Origin: Kangiella sp. TOML190
GTDB lineage: Bacteria; Pseudomonadota; Gammaproteobacteria; Enterobacterales; Kangiellaceae
NCBI RefSeq assembly: GCF_023706045.1
Contig: NZ_BQYL01000001.1
Span: forward strand, 310,001 to 374,000
Direction: 5' to 3'
DNA: 64,000 nt
The number at the start of each line of letters is the position of its first letter. Positions within the stretch are counted from its first letter, which is position 1. Below, in pieces: positions 1 to 9,221 of this stretch. The translations under genes were made by a program, and so were the position numbers. Under the pieces are notes generated by a model, which searched no databases, was not told where the DNA came from, and worked only from the letters and a program-made list of their open reading frames with translations.

Positions 1-1
1 C

Positions 2-514
2 CAAGATTCTGACATTGACGCGGAAATAATTTCAAAATCAGAGCAGAAACGCGAAATTCAAGCGATCACAAAATTAGGCGAGCGCTTAATAGCGTTACCT
101 GCTTCGGTGGTGAGCGACTACCCTCTTTCCGAGCTCTGCTTAAAAGCGATTTTAGAAGCACAAAAAATCAAAAGTCATGTGGGTAAAAAGCGCCAGATAA
201 AATTTGTCGGTAAAGTTCTTCGCGACGAAGATTTAGAAGCAATCCAACAGAAACTGCTAGTACTTGATCAACAAAAGCAGCTGGAAAACCGAAAGCTCCA
301 CAATATTGAACAGTGGCGGGATAGAATCCTACGCGAAGGTGATAGCGCTTTAAATCAACTTATCATCGAAATCCCTGTGATTGATAGGCAGCATTTACGC
401 CAATTGATGCGCAATGCTCAAAACGAAATCAAAAGGGATAAACCGCCAAAATTTCAGCGTGAAATTTTTCAGTATCTCAAGACTTTTATGGACCAGCTTC
501 CTACTACCAATTAA
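2..514 (+). CDS. darP: Ribosome-associated protein DarP (YjgA, DUF615), 5' end cut by window
   Basis: The reading frame is open from the first bases of the window, so the start lies upstream; 170 residues are visible. The first visible part contains the S-E-Q-K-R-E and L-G-E-R-L-I-A-L-P patterns typical of DUF615/YjgA. A GTG at 107 is internal to this frame and is not the start. Family knowledge: DarP binds late 50S precursors and helps ribosome maturation. The tail is lysine- and glutamine-rich, as usual for the family. It converges on tldD with only a few bases between the stops, leaving no room for a separate terminator. The identity is firm; only the N-terminus is missing. Confidence 0.9.
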   Translation, partial: QDSDIDAEIISKSEQKREIQAITKLGERLIALPASVVSDYPLSELCLKAILEAQKIKSHVGKKRQIKFVGKVLRDEDLEAIQQKLLVLDQQKQLENRKLHNIEQWRDRILREGDSALNQLIIEIPVIDRQHLRQLMRNAQNEIKRDKPPKFQREIFQYLKTFMDQLPTTN

Positions 515-518
515 GCCT

Positions 519-1958
519 TTAGACTTGAGTGCCGCCAACGGTAATTTGATCAATTTTTAAAGTCGGCTGCCCCACACACACGGGAACACTTTGTCCGGCT
601 TTACCACAAACACCAATACCGGGATCTAAGCAGGAGTCATTAGCTACCATACTTACCTTTTTTAAAACTTCAGGGCCGTTACCAATAAGAGTAGCGCCTT
701 TAATCGGTGCTGTTATTTTACCATTTTCAATTAAATAGGCTTCGCTAGCACTAAACACGAAGTTGCCAGAGGTAATATCCACCTGGCCGCCAGCAAAGTT
801 TGGAGCATATACCCCGCGTTTGACGCTTTGGATAATTTCTTCTTTTTCCGACTGACCCGATAACATAAAAGTGTTGGTCATTCTTGGCATTGGCAGGTGG
901 GCGTAGGACTCGCGGCGGCCATTTCCGGTTGGCGTAACCCCCATCAATTTAGCGTTATGCTTATCCTGCATATAGCCTTTGAGTACCCCCTTTTCGATCA
1001 ACACATTAGTTTGACTTGGCGTACCTTCGTCATCCACGTTAAGCGAACCGCGCATATTCGGTATTGAGCCATCATCAACCACTGTACACAGATCCGAAGC
1101 TACTTTCTGGCCAATGCAGTTCGAATAAGCGGAAGAACCCTTGCGATTAAAATCACCTTCTAGTCCATGCCCTACGGCCTCATGTAATAAAACACCGGAC
1201 CAACCATTACCAAGCACTACGGGCATAGAGCCAGCGGGAGCCTCAATTGCGTCTAAATTTAGCAAGGCTTGATCTACTGCTTGCTGGGCGACCTGCTCTA
1301 AATCTTGTGCAATCAAATCTTGCCATAAGTAACGACCACCAATCCCTGCACTGCCACGCTCTCGTTTACCGTTAGACTCAAGAAGCACCGTCACATTTAA
1401 ACGTACCATGGGCCGAATATCAGCCGCTTGAATGCCATCAGAGGCTACGACTAAAACCGTTTCATCCGACGCCGATAAAGTAATAATAACCTGGGTGATT
1501 CTTTCATCCAGTTGCCGCGTTTTTTGATCGAGCGATTGTAGTAACGTAATTTTTTCGGATTGACTGGCGCCTAATAAGGCCGCTTCAGGTGAATACAGTT
1601 GCTGATGACTTAGTTGAGTAAAGTCAATTTTTCGCGCTTGACCTTGTCGGCTAACTGAAGTGGCGGCTCGAGTAGCATTTTCTAACTCATGTAAAGTAAA
1701 AGCATTGGCATAGGCAAAAGCAGTTTTATCGCCCACAATGGTTCTAACGCCTAAACCTTTGTTAAGATTGAAGCTCGCATCTTTAACCGCTCCATCTTCT
1801 AGCTGCCAATATTCTAACGATGCCTTTTGGAAAAAAATATCAGAAAAATCGATTTGATAAGCCGAGATATTATTGATAGTCGCTTCAAGCATTTTTAAAT
1901 TAAGATCCGACTCTTGAAACAAATTAGCTTCAGCTCTAGTTAGAATTGAACTACTCAT
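519..1958 (-). CDS. tldD: Metalloprotease TldD
   Basis: 479 residues, the usual TldD length. The metal-binding HExxxH helix is at H259, E260 and H264, followed by the conserved L-E-G-D-F-N-R-K-G-S run, which separates TldD from its partner TldE/PmbA (which lacks HExxxH). The C-terminal half carries G-N-G-R-R-E-S-Y and the cysteine-containing tail. Family knowledge: TldD/TldE form a heterodimeric protease in a closed chamber that trims unfolded peptides, for example microcin B17 precursor and CcdA. The partner gene is not in this window. It is last in the minus-strand run rng-yhdP-nitrilase-tldD, 3 bp after the nitrilase gene, so it is probably co-transcribed. Confidence 0.96.
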   Translation of the reverse strand: MSSSILTRAEANLFQESDLNLKMLEATINNISAYQIDFSDIFFQKASLEYWQLEDGAVKDASFNLNKGLGVRTIVGDKTAFAYANAFTLHELENATRAATSVSRQGQARKIDFTQLSHQQLYSPEAALLGASQSEKITLLQSLDQKTRQLDERITQVIITLSASDETVLVVASDGIQAADIRPMVRLNVTVLLESNGKRERGSAGIGGRYLWQDLIAQDLEQVAQQAVDQALLNLDAIEAPAGSMPVVLGNGWSGVLLHEAVGHGLEGDFNRKGSSAYSNCIGQKVASDLCTVVDDGSIPNMRGSLNVDDEGTPSQTNVLIEKGVLKGYMQDKHNAKLMGVTPTGNGRRESYAHLPMPRMTNTFMLSGQSEKEEIIQSVKRGVYAPNFAGGQVDITSGNFVFSASEAYLIENGKITAPIKGATLIGNGPEVLKKVSMVANDSCLDPGIGVCGKAGQSVPVCVGQPTLKIDQITVGGTQV

Positions 1959-1961
1959 AAA

Positions 1962-2765
1962 TTAAATTTTCCGGTGTAAATGCGCAGGGAAGCGACGTCT
2001 TATAGTAGCGAGCTTTGATTGCTCAATATTAACCACCAACAAGCCTTCCTCGGCTTCTAAACTAGCCAGCACCTTACCCCAAGGATCGATTGCGAGGCTA
2101 TGGCCGTAAGTTTGACGACCATTGGCATGGATACCAGTTTGATTAGCGGCAGCCACAAAAAAAAGGTTCTCTACCGCGCGAGTTTTTAATAGCAACTCCC
2201 AATGCGCTTGCCCAGTTTTGTAAGTAAAGGCTGAAGGCACTAGCGCCAACTCAACCCCTTGGGATTGGAAATAGCGGTAAAGTTCTGGAAAACGCAAATC
2301 ATAACAAATACTGATGCCAATTTTTAATCCTGCCACCTCGATAATTTGTGGCTGTTCACCCGCTTGGGTATCCGCCGACTCAAGGTATTGTTCCTGCTCA
2401 GAAACTGCCACATCAAACAGATGAATTTTATCATAGTAGCTATCAAGCTGCCCTTGCGAATTGTAGATTAAACAGCGAGCATAAGGTCGCTTTATGTCGT
2501 CTGATTGGATCGGAAATGAGCCAGCGACAATCCAGATATTAAGCTCTGCACTTACGCGACTGAGCCAAGCTTGCACCTTGCCTTGGCCTTGCCGCTCTTG
2601 ATTGGCAAGCTTCTCGGCAGAATGATTCGGCATCAATGCAAAATTCTCAGGCAGTAGCACCAATTGAGCACCTTGTTCTGCGGCCTGTCTTAACAGGGGC
2701 TCAATTTTGTTTAGGTTGTGCTCAACATTATTGGAGCCACAGATTTGAATTAATCCCAGCTTCAT
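1962..2765 (-). CDS. Nitrilase-superfamily amidohydrolase (Nit1/YbeM type)
   Basis: 267 residues covering a single carbon-nitrogen hydrolase domain. The Glu-Lys-Cys catalytic triad is visible as E40 (L-L-P-E-N), K113 (Y-D-K-I-H) and C154 (S-I-C-Y-D-L-R-F-P). The closest described activity for this subgroup is deaminated-glutathione amidase (metabolite repair); this is inferred from the family, as the sequence does not fix the substrate. The start ATG overlaps the yhdP stop in an ATGA, implying translational coupling. The gene sits between yhdP and tldD, a placement seen in many gammaproteobacteria. Confidence 0.88.
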   Translation of the reverse strand: MKLGLIQICGSNNVEHNLNKIEPLLRQAAEQGAQLVLLPENFALMPNHSAEKLANQERQGQGKVQAWLSRVSAELNIWIVAGSFPIQSDDIKRPYARCLIYNSQGQLDSYYDKIHLFDVAVSEQEQYLESADTQAGEQPQIIEVAGLKIGISICYDLRFPELYRYFQSQGVELALVPSAFTYKTGQAHWELLLKTRAVENLFFVAAANQTGIHANGRQTYGHSLAIDPWGKVLASLEAEEGLLVVNIEQSKLATIRRRFPAHLHRKI

Positions 2766-5700
2766 TGTTGTGGCTCCGGAGTTTCTTGACGTTGCTGCTT
2801 GAGCTTTTGCTCTTCAAGTTCTTCTTCGCTAACTTCAATGGTCTTAGACTCTTTTGAAATTTCTTCAACTTTTGGATCTTCTATATTACCCGTTATGCAG
2901 TATTTAATACTGGCGACAACATCAATCGCCGGTTCAAAAATTTTACTGACTAAAAACATCACTAAGCCAGTTGTCGGCTCTATCGCCCAGCCAGCTAATA
3001 TCGGCAAACTTGAACCTAACTTAGGAATAACCGTGACCGTTTGGTTAACCGTTTGCTGATTAAAATCAACGCTACCGCTGATTTCCACATCAGCAGCGGT
3101 ACCCGCAATCTTCGCTTCTTGCGCAACCATAACACCATTTTCAATTGAAAAACTGCCTTTGATGCTATTGTAGAAAAAGCCATCACTAAAAATATCACTA
3201 AAATCCAAAGACAAGCGTCGTGGAATACTTTGCAACGAAAACAGGCTGAATATTCTTGCTTTACGGTCACTCAAATTTCTTATTACCCCTTTGCCAGCAT
3301 TAATCACCAAACTACCGTTGGTTTTAGCCAATTCGAAATCCGTCAGCTCACCCGGCCACATAAGTTTAGCTTCACCTTTAGTGGCAGTATCGCCAACATC
3401 ACCAGTCATTTCCCAGTAGTCTAACAAGCCCTGTGGACTCGGAATGTCAAAGTTAATATTAAGGTTGCTTTGCTGCTTATCCATGCTGCCATTCAAAGCC
3501 AAAGAGACTTGATTGCTAATAACAGCATCGCCAGTAATTTTTAAATCATCACCTACAAGCTCACTCTTAGCCTTTAAAGGGCCAAACTTATAACCATTAA
3601 CACTACAATTTTCGCAGCTTAAGCGCCATTTATCATAGTCAGCTAAATTCATCTCAAACTTTTGATCGGATAGCGATTCAAAGGGCTCTAACTGCAAGTT
3701 TAAATATTCAAAATTTATTTCACGCTGCCCATTCGATAATTTACGATAATTAGCTCTGGCTTGCTCTGAAAAAAGGTTTAGCCGAAGATCTTCTCCAGAG
3801 CTGGCGATATCATTGATCCTAACGTTAGTAAAGGTTTGTCCAGCCACCTGCAGCTCTGGACTGGTTAGGGTAATATCATTTAGCCACGGCGGCCAAGCCT
3901 GCTCTCCAGTTTCCGAAGGTCCTAATTTAAAAAGTAGTACCCACTCTTTAAGAATAATTTTGTCAAAGTAACCGGCTATACTCACCCCGTTCTCGGGAGT
4001 ATTGACGGTCTGGGTAGCCATTCGTCCTAATTGCACCTTGCCATTAACCTGCTCACTGTTTTCTTCATCTAAGTCCAATTCAAGTTTGAACTGATCGCCT
4101 AAAACGCCCCTTAGATTAAGGTTAGTTCCACTTTTTAGCAAAGTAAACAATAGCGGTTTCTCTTCGGCTAACGCTTTGGAAATAATATCAGGGCCATAAA
4201 TTCGAGTTCCTTTTAAATCGGAACGTACGACCAAGGACTCATTCGGTTCATCTTCTTTATCCACCACGTAAAACAAATCCAAACTGCTAGTCCCTGCAAG
4301 CAGCTCAGGCGATTTTGGTAAAAAGTGATCAAGAAGATTTTGCCCATGAACATGGCCGCGCGCAGAAATTTCTAATAAATTATCGGCCTTAGTAAATTCG
4401 TCAATTTTCAAATCTACCGTAAAAGGTTGTTGAAAAACTTCTGCGGTAACATTTTTGGTATAGGCGCCATTTTCGGTAAATACCAGCTGCCCATTCACAT
4501 TATCGGCTTCGAGCTGATAGGGGATCCCAGAAATGATATTTCCGCTAAAATCTATCTGGCCTCTGACTTTAGGCTTAATGTCATCGACTAGTAGAATGTC
4601 TAAATCTAGATCGAGGCTAACTGTTTTATCGTATTTAATTTCCAGTAATTCTCGACCGAGTAAATCCAGCATTGGCGAGGTTTCATAAATTTGCCGGTAA
4701 CTTGAATAGCCTGACTGTCCTTTAACTTCAATTTGCAATCGCTGATCATCAGCCTTCAGGTTATCGATGATCGCCCTGCCTGATTGTAATTCTGCTCCAA
4801 AAAGGTTTCCCCGCAAGGCGTCAACCTCGAGCCTTTCATTATCAAAAATTGCGATAGCATCAATACCGTTTGCTTTTGGCCAGTCTTGCTCAAATTTAAA
4901 GGTCGCGTCATTGGCAAACGCCGTGATTTGAAACTGGCCATCAGAATTAATATAAGGAAAGCCCGCCGCATCTCCTCGGAAAAGCAACTTTGCTTTGTCA
5001 ACCGTTCCGCTTAATAGCGCTTGGTCTAAGTATTCTAACGTTTTCTTAGGAAACGAACCGTTGCGCGGCCAGTAACGATAGAGCTTCGCAATATCGATAT
5101 CTCTAGCTTCTGCTTGCAAGCTTAAATTAAGCGGTTCAAAATCAATTTTACCTCTTAAAATCGCCGTAACGTCAGCATTTTTGAGATGCAAACTCTCAAT
5201 ATCCACACGTTTGAAATTTGTTAGATCAAAACTACCCGCAACGTCCAAATTTTCAAGAGGAATAATTTCTTTAAACAACTTAGGCCAGCTCAAACTCGAA
5301 TTTTGAGCAGATACTTGATAATGCCAAAGCCCCTGTTCACCAAATAAAAGTAGTTTATCTAAGCTGATTGAAGGTATCTCTTGCCGCCCCTTAAAGACAA
5401 AGTCACGTACCTGCAGTTCACCACCAATTGGTTTTATTTCGTTATTTTCTGTTACCAATTTCAGCTCTGCTTTTTCTACAAACCCAGCTGCGTCAAATTG
5501 ATTCATCTGAGCATATAATTTTGGCTCAACAAAAGGTGCTACTACCTTACTGATAAAGCCTAGTGATAAATTACTAATGCTAATATCGTAACGATCGCCT
5601 TGAGCCAAGTTTTCGATTCTAGCTTCCAAATGAGTCTTGGGTTTATCCGCCTGGATTTGCTCCGGCGCTTCAATCAACAATGACTCACTCGAGAGGCTCA

Positions 5701-6583
5701 ATATATTCGAGTTTCGCGCTAGATTTAGGACTAAGTTGAGCTGTTCTGCTGCACCGTCTGCAGTTTGATTATCCATTTCAATACGGCCTTGCGATAATAG
5801 TCCATCATCTATCGTTAACCAATGACGATAATTTGCCGTTTTAAAGACTTCTAACTTATCATTGTCTATTAACAAGCCTAACTTCTGCAGATTAATATTG
5901 GTTAGATTAAGGTAGTTAGTTACTTGATAACTAGGATTTACAAATAGATTTTTGCTTTCAATAACCAGCCGACCATTACTGAATAGCTCGCCATTAGAAT
6001 CTAACAATAACTGTTTTAAATGATTGTGTTGCTTTATTGTTAACTGTGAAATGGTTTGACTAACCTGATTATCATCATTACTAAGATTCAGCCGAATATT
6101 AGCTAAACTGATAAATTCATGATCGAGAACTTCTGGATTCTTTTCTAAAAAGTTAATCACTTTATCAAAGTCAAAACTGCTAGTTTTTGTCGTTTCTAAA
6201 AATTGGTAATCAATAATTACATCATTGGCGATTACGTTTTTAGTAGCTGGATAACCCGTATACAAGGTTTTCCATAAGTCCAATTCGAGTTTATTGTTCT
6301 GACTAGTAATGGCGACATTGGCGGTTTGATTTTTCCATTCAAGCTGCTCCACCAACACTTGAGGATGGAAGCCACTCCAATCCACTTTTAATGATTGATA
6401 ATTCAGTTCGCCGCCAATGTAAGATTCGACAAAGCTTATAACCTGCTCTTTTTTACCCAAAAAATAGGGCAATGAAAATTTTAATAAGGATAGTAGTAAA
6501 ACTAAAATGATTATGACTAACGACAATAACCAAATGGTTTTGGTGATGAGCTTTGAAAGAAATTTACTCGCAGACGATGGCAT
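2762..6583 (-). CDS. yhdP: AsmA-like envelope protein YhdP (TIGR02099)
   Basis: 1273 residues, the normal giant size for YhdP. One hydrophobic helix lies near residues 13-35 and anchors the protein in the inner membrane; the rest is predicted periplasmic, dominated by the alternating beta pattern of AsmA/DUF3971 bridge proteins. The C-terminal AsmA-like segment includes W-A-I-E-P-T-T-G near residue 1195. The last 50 residues are charged and Glu/Gln-rich. Family knowledge: YhdP, TamB and YdbH are partly redundant bridges moving phospholipid to the outer membrane. It lies just after rng and overlaps the nitrilase start by 4 bp. Confidence 0.93.
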   Translation of the reverse strand: MPSSASKFLSKLITKTIWLLSLVIIILVLLLSLLKFSLPYFLGKKEQVISFVESYIGGELNYQSLKVDWSGFHPQVLVEQLEWKNQTANVAITSQNNKLELDLWKTLYTGYPATKNVIANDVIIDYQFLETTKTSSFDFDKVINFLEKNPEVLDHEFISLANIRLNLSNDDNQVSQTISQLTIKQHNHLKQLLLDSNGELFSNGRLVIESKNLFVNPSYQVTNYLNLTNINLQKLGLLIDNDKLEVFKTANYRHWLTIDDGLLSQGRIEMDNQTADGAAEQLNLVLNLARNSNILSLSSESLLIEAPEQIQADKPKTHLEARIENLAQGDRYDISISNLSLGFISKVVAPFVEPKLYAQMNQFDAAGFVEKAELKLVTENNEIKPIGGELQVRDFVFKGRQEIPSISLDKLLLFGEQGLWHYQVSAQNSSLSWPKLFKEIIPLENLDVAGSFDLTNFKRVDIESLHLKNADVTAILRGKIDFEPLNLSLQAEARDIDIAKLYRYWPRNGSFPKKTLEYLDQALLSGTVDKAKLLFRGDAAGFPYINSDGQFQITAFANDATFKFEQDWPKANGIDAIAIFDNERLEVDALRGNLFGAELQSGRAIIDNLKADDQRLQIEVKGQSGYSSYRQIYETSPMLDLLGRELLEIKYDKTVSLDLDLDILLVDDIKPKVRGQIDFSGNIISGIPYQLEADNVNGQLVFTENGAYTKNVTAEVFQQPFTVDLKIDEFTKADNLLEISARGHVHGQNLLDHFLPKSPELLAGTSSLDLFYVVDKEDEPNESLVVRSDLKGTRIYGPDIISKALAEEKPLLFTLLKSGTNLNLRGVLGDQFKLELDLDEENSEQVNGKVQLGRMATQTVNTPENGVSIAGYFDKIILKEWVLLFKLGPSETGEQAWPPWLNDITLTSPELQVAGQTFTNVRINDIASSGEDLRLNLFSEQARANYRKLSNGQREINFEYLNLQLEPFESLSDQKFEMNLADYDKWRLSCENCSVNGYKFGPLKAKSELVGDDLKITGDAVISNQVSLALNGSMDKQQSNLNINFDIPSPQGLLDYWEMTGDVGDTATKGEAKLMWPGELTDFELAKTNGSLVINAGKGVIRNLSDRKARIFSLFSLQSIPRRLSLDFSDIFSDGFFYNSIKGSFSIENGVMVAQEAKIAGTAADVEISGSVDFNQQTVNQTVTVIPKLGSSLPILAGWAIEPTTGLVMFLVSKIFEPAIDVVASIKYCITGNIEDPKVEEISKESKTIEVSEEELEEQKLKQQRQETPEPQQ

Positions 6584-6586
6584 GCG

Positions 6587-8074
6587 TTAGATCAAAACCA
6601 CATCAAATTGATCAGAGCTGTACAGTGCTTCGGCTTGGAGGCGTATTGGTTTTCCAATATCGCCCTCGAGCTCTGCTAAGCTATTAGCCTCTTCATCGAG
6701 TAAAGACTCGACCACTTCCTGACTGGCTAGAACTAAAAATTTCTGTACTTCGTAAGCCCTTGCTGCACGACTAATTTCGCGAAAGATTTCATAGCACACC
6801 GTTACCGAAGTTTTCACAAAACCACGACCATTACACTGCTGACAAGGCTCACACATCAAGTGCTCCAAGGATTCACGCGAACGCTTTCGGGTCATTTCAA
6901 CCAAGCCTAAAGAAGAAACCTCGGTAATCTGAGTTTTCACTTGATCTCTGTCTAGTGCTTTTTCTAGTGTCCTTAAAACTTGACGTTTATGTTCGGTATC
7001 TTGCATATCAATAAAATCAACAATGATGATGCCACCTAGATTTCGTAGTCGCAGTTGCCGCGCTAAAGCGTTCGCCGCTTCAAGGTTGGTTCTAAAAATG
7101 GTCTCCTCTAGCGTTTTATGACCGACAAAAGCTCCTGTGTTAACGTCGATGGTAGTCATCGCTTCGGTTTGATCGACAATCAAATAACCACCTGACTTTA
7201 ATTGGACTTTACGCTCCAACGCTTTTTTGATTTCATCTTCAATATTGTATAAGTCAAAAATGGGGCGCTCACCCTGATATAGTTCGACTCGACTCAATAG
7301 TTCTGGTGAAAACTTTTTTATAAAGCTGCTGATTCGATCTTTCGCTTGCGCATTATCAATTCTGATCCTTTCGATATCATCAGCGAGGGTGTCGCGCATA
7401 ATTCTCAATTCAAGTTTGAGATCTTCATGAATCAGGCCCGGAGCTTTAACTTTTTTCGAATTCGATTCGATTGCACTCCACAGCTTATTTAAAAAATCAC
7501 TATCCCTTTTTAGCTCCCTTTCTTCCACCTTTTCCGCTGCGGTACGAATAATGTAACCGTATTTTGCATTGTTTTTATCGCTAAGCAATTCCCGTAAGCG
7601 CGCCCTTTCTTCTTCATCAGCGATCCTTTGCGACACCCCAATATGTTTATAGTCGGGCATCAACACTAAGTAACGCGACGGAATAGTAATATGGGTAGTT
7701 AACCGTGCGCCTTTAGTGCCAAGCGGGTCTTTAATGACTTGTACCACAATTTTTTGACCCACGCGAAGCAAGGTTGCAATATCGGTATTGTGGGTATTTT
7801 GTAGCACCTCTTGTTGTAACTCTGGCGCTTCTTGGTTTAAGTCTTGAGCCGTAAAAATATCTGCCACATGCAAAAATGCTGCTTTTTCTTGACCGATATC
7901 CACAAACGCTGCTTGCATTCCGGGCATCACACGACTAACAATTCCTTTGTAGATATTTCCTACAATACCGCGATTGGCTGAGCGCTCTAGGTGCACCTCT
8001 TGCAACATACCATTTTCCACCACCGCCACGCGGTTTTCCTGCGGAGTGATGTTAATTAAAATTTCTTCGCGCAT
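6587..8074 (-). CDS. rng: Ribonuclease G
   Basis: 495 residues, close to E. coli RNase G. The N-terminal S1 domain (about residues 38-120) includes G-I-V-G-N-I-Y-K-G and M-Q-A-A-F-V-D-I-G. The catalytic DNase-I-like subdomain has the two metal aspartates at D310 (T-T-I-D-V-N-T-G) and D353 (I-V-D-F-I-D-M). The zinc-link cysteines are C408 and C411. There is no long RNase E-type scaffold tail. It matures 16S rRNA 5' ends and turns over some mRNAs. The ATG at 8074 aligns with known Rng starts, yet the bases before it are pyrimidine-rich (ACTCCT) with no clear Shine-Dalgarno. Confidence 0.96.
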   Translation of the reverse strand: MREEILINITPQENRVAVVENGMLQEVHLERSANRGIVGNIYKGIVSRVMPGMQAAFVDIGQEKAAFLHVADIFTAQDLNQEAPELQQEVLQNTHNTDIATLLRVGQKIVVQVIKDPLGTKGARLTTHITIPSRYLVLMPDYKHIGVSQRIADEEERARLRELLSDKNNAKYGYIIRTAAEKVEERELKRDSDFLNKLWSAIESNSKKVKAPGLIHEDLKLELRIMRDTLADDIERIRIDNAQAKDRISSFIKKFSPELLSRVELYQGERPIFDLYNIEDEIKKALERKVQLKSGGYLIVDQTEAMTTIDVNTGAFVGHKTLEETIFRTNLEAANALARQLRLRNLGGIIIVDFIDMQDTEHKRQVLRTLEKALDRDQVKTQITEVSSLGLVEMTRKRSRESLEHLMCEPCQQCNGRGFVKTSVTVCYEIFREISRAARAYEVQKFLVLASQEVVESLLDEEANSLAELEGDIGKPIRLQAEALYSSDQFDVVLI

Positions 8075-8129
8075 AGGAGTTAAGATATTTCTTGAAATTC
8101 AAAAGCTTGAACCTAGTTTAGCAACTATT

Positions 8130-8729
8130 TTATAAGCTCAATAGGTATTTTATTTGGAATCTATCCAAAAGTTCTCGCGTTTCTTTGAGTGGCAGTCCCA
8201 TCACGCCACTGTAACTTCCTTCGATTCGAGCAATTAGACTAGCAGCCACACCCTGAATCGCATATGAACCAGCCTTTCCAAGCGATTCTTGCGTTTGGCA
8301 ATAGGCTTTGATTTGTGATTCGGTTAGCGTCTCGAACGTCACTCTAGTGATCGAGGTAGCTTGTGCTCTTTGCTTTTGATCCAACATATAAATGCTGGTG
8401 AAGACCTGATGGGTTTTCCCTGATAATAACCTTAAGGTCGCTGCGGCGTCGGTCAAGTTTTTTGGTTTACCAAGGCATTTATCCTGCAACACCACAATGG
8501 TATCAGCGGCTAACAAGGGCTTATCTAAAGATCCGACTTTGGCGACTGCATTGTGCGCTTTACCTTCGGCTAGCCGTTGAACGTATTCCAGCGGTGTTTC
8601 TTGTGAATCTTGAGTCTCATCAAAATCGTTAATAACTTGAACAAAGTCTACACCTAGCTGAGTCAACAATTCTTGCCTTCTAGGCGAAGCTGAAGCGAGA
8701 TAGAGTTGCGAGTAAAGAGCGCCAGACAA
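8130..8729 (-). CDS. yhdE: Maf-family nucleotide pyrophosphatase (YhdE, dTTP/UTP type)
   Basis: 199 residues, the usual Maf size. The N-terminal L-A-S-A-S-P-R-R-Q-E-L-L loop binds the triphosphate, and D76 in L-A-A-D-T-I-V-V is the expected catalytic acid. Family knowledge: Maf proteins hydrolyse non-canonical or selected NTPs to the monophosphate plus PPi; the copy linked to mreD/rng is YhdE (dTTP, UTP and modified forms). The start is TTG at 8729, preceded by GAGGG about 12 bases upstream. It lies 3 bp after mreD and 55 bp before rng, consistent with one mre-maf-rng transcript. Confidence 0.93.
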   Translation of the reverse strand: MSGALYSQLYLASASPRRQELLTQLGVDFVQVINDFDETQDSQETPLEYVQRLAEGKAHNAVAKVGSLDKPLLAADTIVVLQDKCLGKPKNLTDAAATLRLLSGKTHQVFTSIYMLDQKQRAQATSITRVTFETLTESQIKAYCQTQESLGKAGSYAIQGVAASLIARIEGSYSGVMGLPLKETRELLDRFQIKYLLSL

Positions 8730-8732
8730 AGC

Positions 8733-9221
8733 TTAGTTGACCCTCAAAAAACCGCTAAAATTGCGCAGAAGCAAATATAGCCAAGGCCACAATAAGCCAT
8801 TGATAATCACCGAAGGCCAAGCCATGGTTTCTTCAGATTTTCCTGTCAGGCGAATCAACCAAAAGCTGATCATAATATAAATAAGACTTAAAAAAGCCAC
8901 CATTAACGCTTGTTTCCATAGCGGGAAAAGGCGGATCCGTTGCTGCAGTAATTTTATGATGAAAGTTGTTAAGGCTAGGGCAAAACTGTGGACGCCCAAG
9001 CTGGTGCCCAATAAAACATCCAACAGTAAACCGCATACAAAAGCCCAAAAAAGCCCAACCCTTTCTGGCGCTCTTATGCTCCAATAGCTAAGTACCAACA
9101 TGACCCAGGCTGGTCGCCATAACTGCCATGCATCCGGCAATGGAAACAAGGTCATGACCATCGCCAAAGCTAAGCTTAAACCAATAAACCAGCTACCTTT
9201 TCTATAGTTAGCTTGGCTCAT
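8733..9221 (-). CDS. mreD: Rod-shape determining protein MreD
   Basis: 162 residues, almost entirely hydrophobic with about five membrane spans, matching MreD. The conserved F-V-C-G-L-L-L-D-V-L-L-G-T-S-L-G-V-H-S motif is at about residues 61-79. MreD is an inner-membrane partner of MreC in the elongasome that guides lateral wall synthesis. Its start overlaps the mreC stop by 4 bp, and it has a usable GGAAG ribosome site 8 bases upstream. The identity rests on hydrophobic pattern, motif and context. Confidence 0.93.
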   Translation of the reverse strand: MSQANYRKGSWFIGLSLALAMVMTLFPLPDAWQLWRPAWVMLVLSYWSIRAPERVGLFWAFVCGLLLDVLLGTSLGVHSFALALTTFIIKLLQQRIRLFPLWKQALMVAFLSLIYIMISFWLIRLTGKSEETMAWPSVIINGLLWPWLYLLLRNFSGFLRVN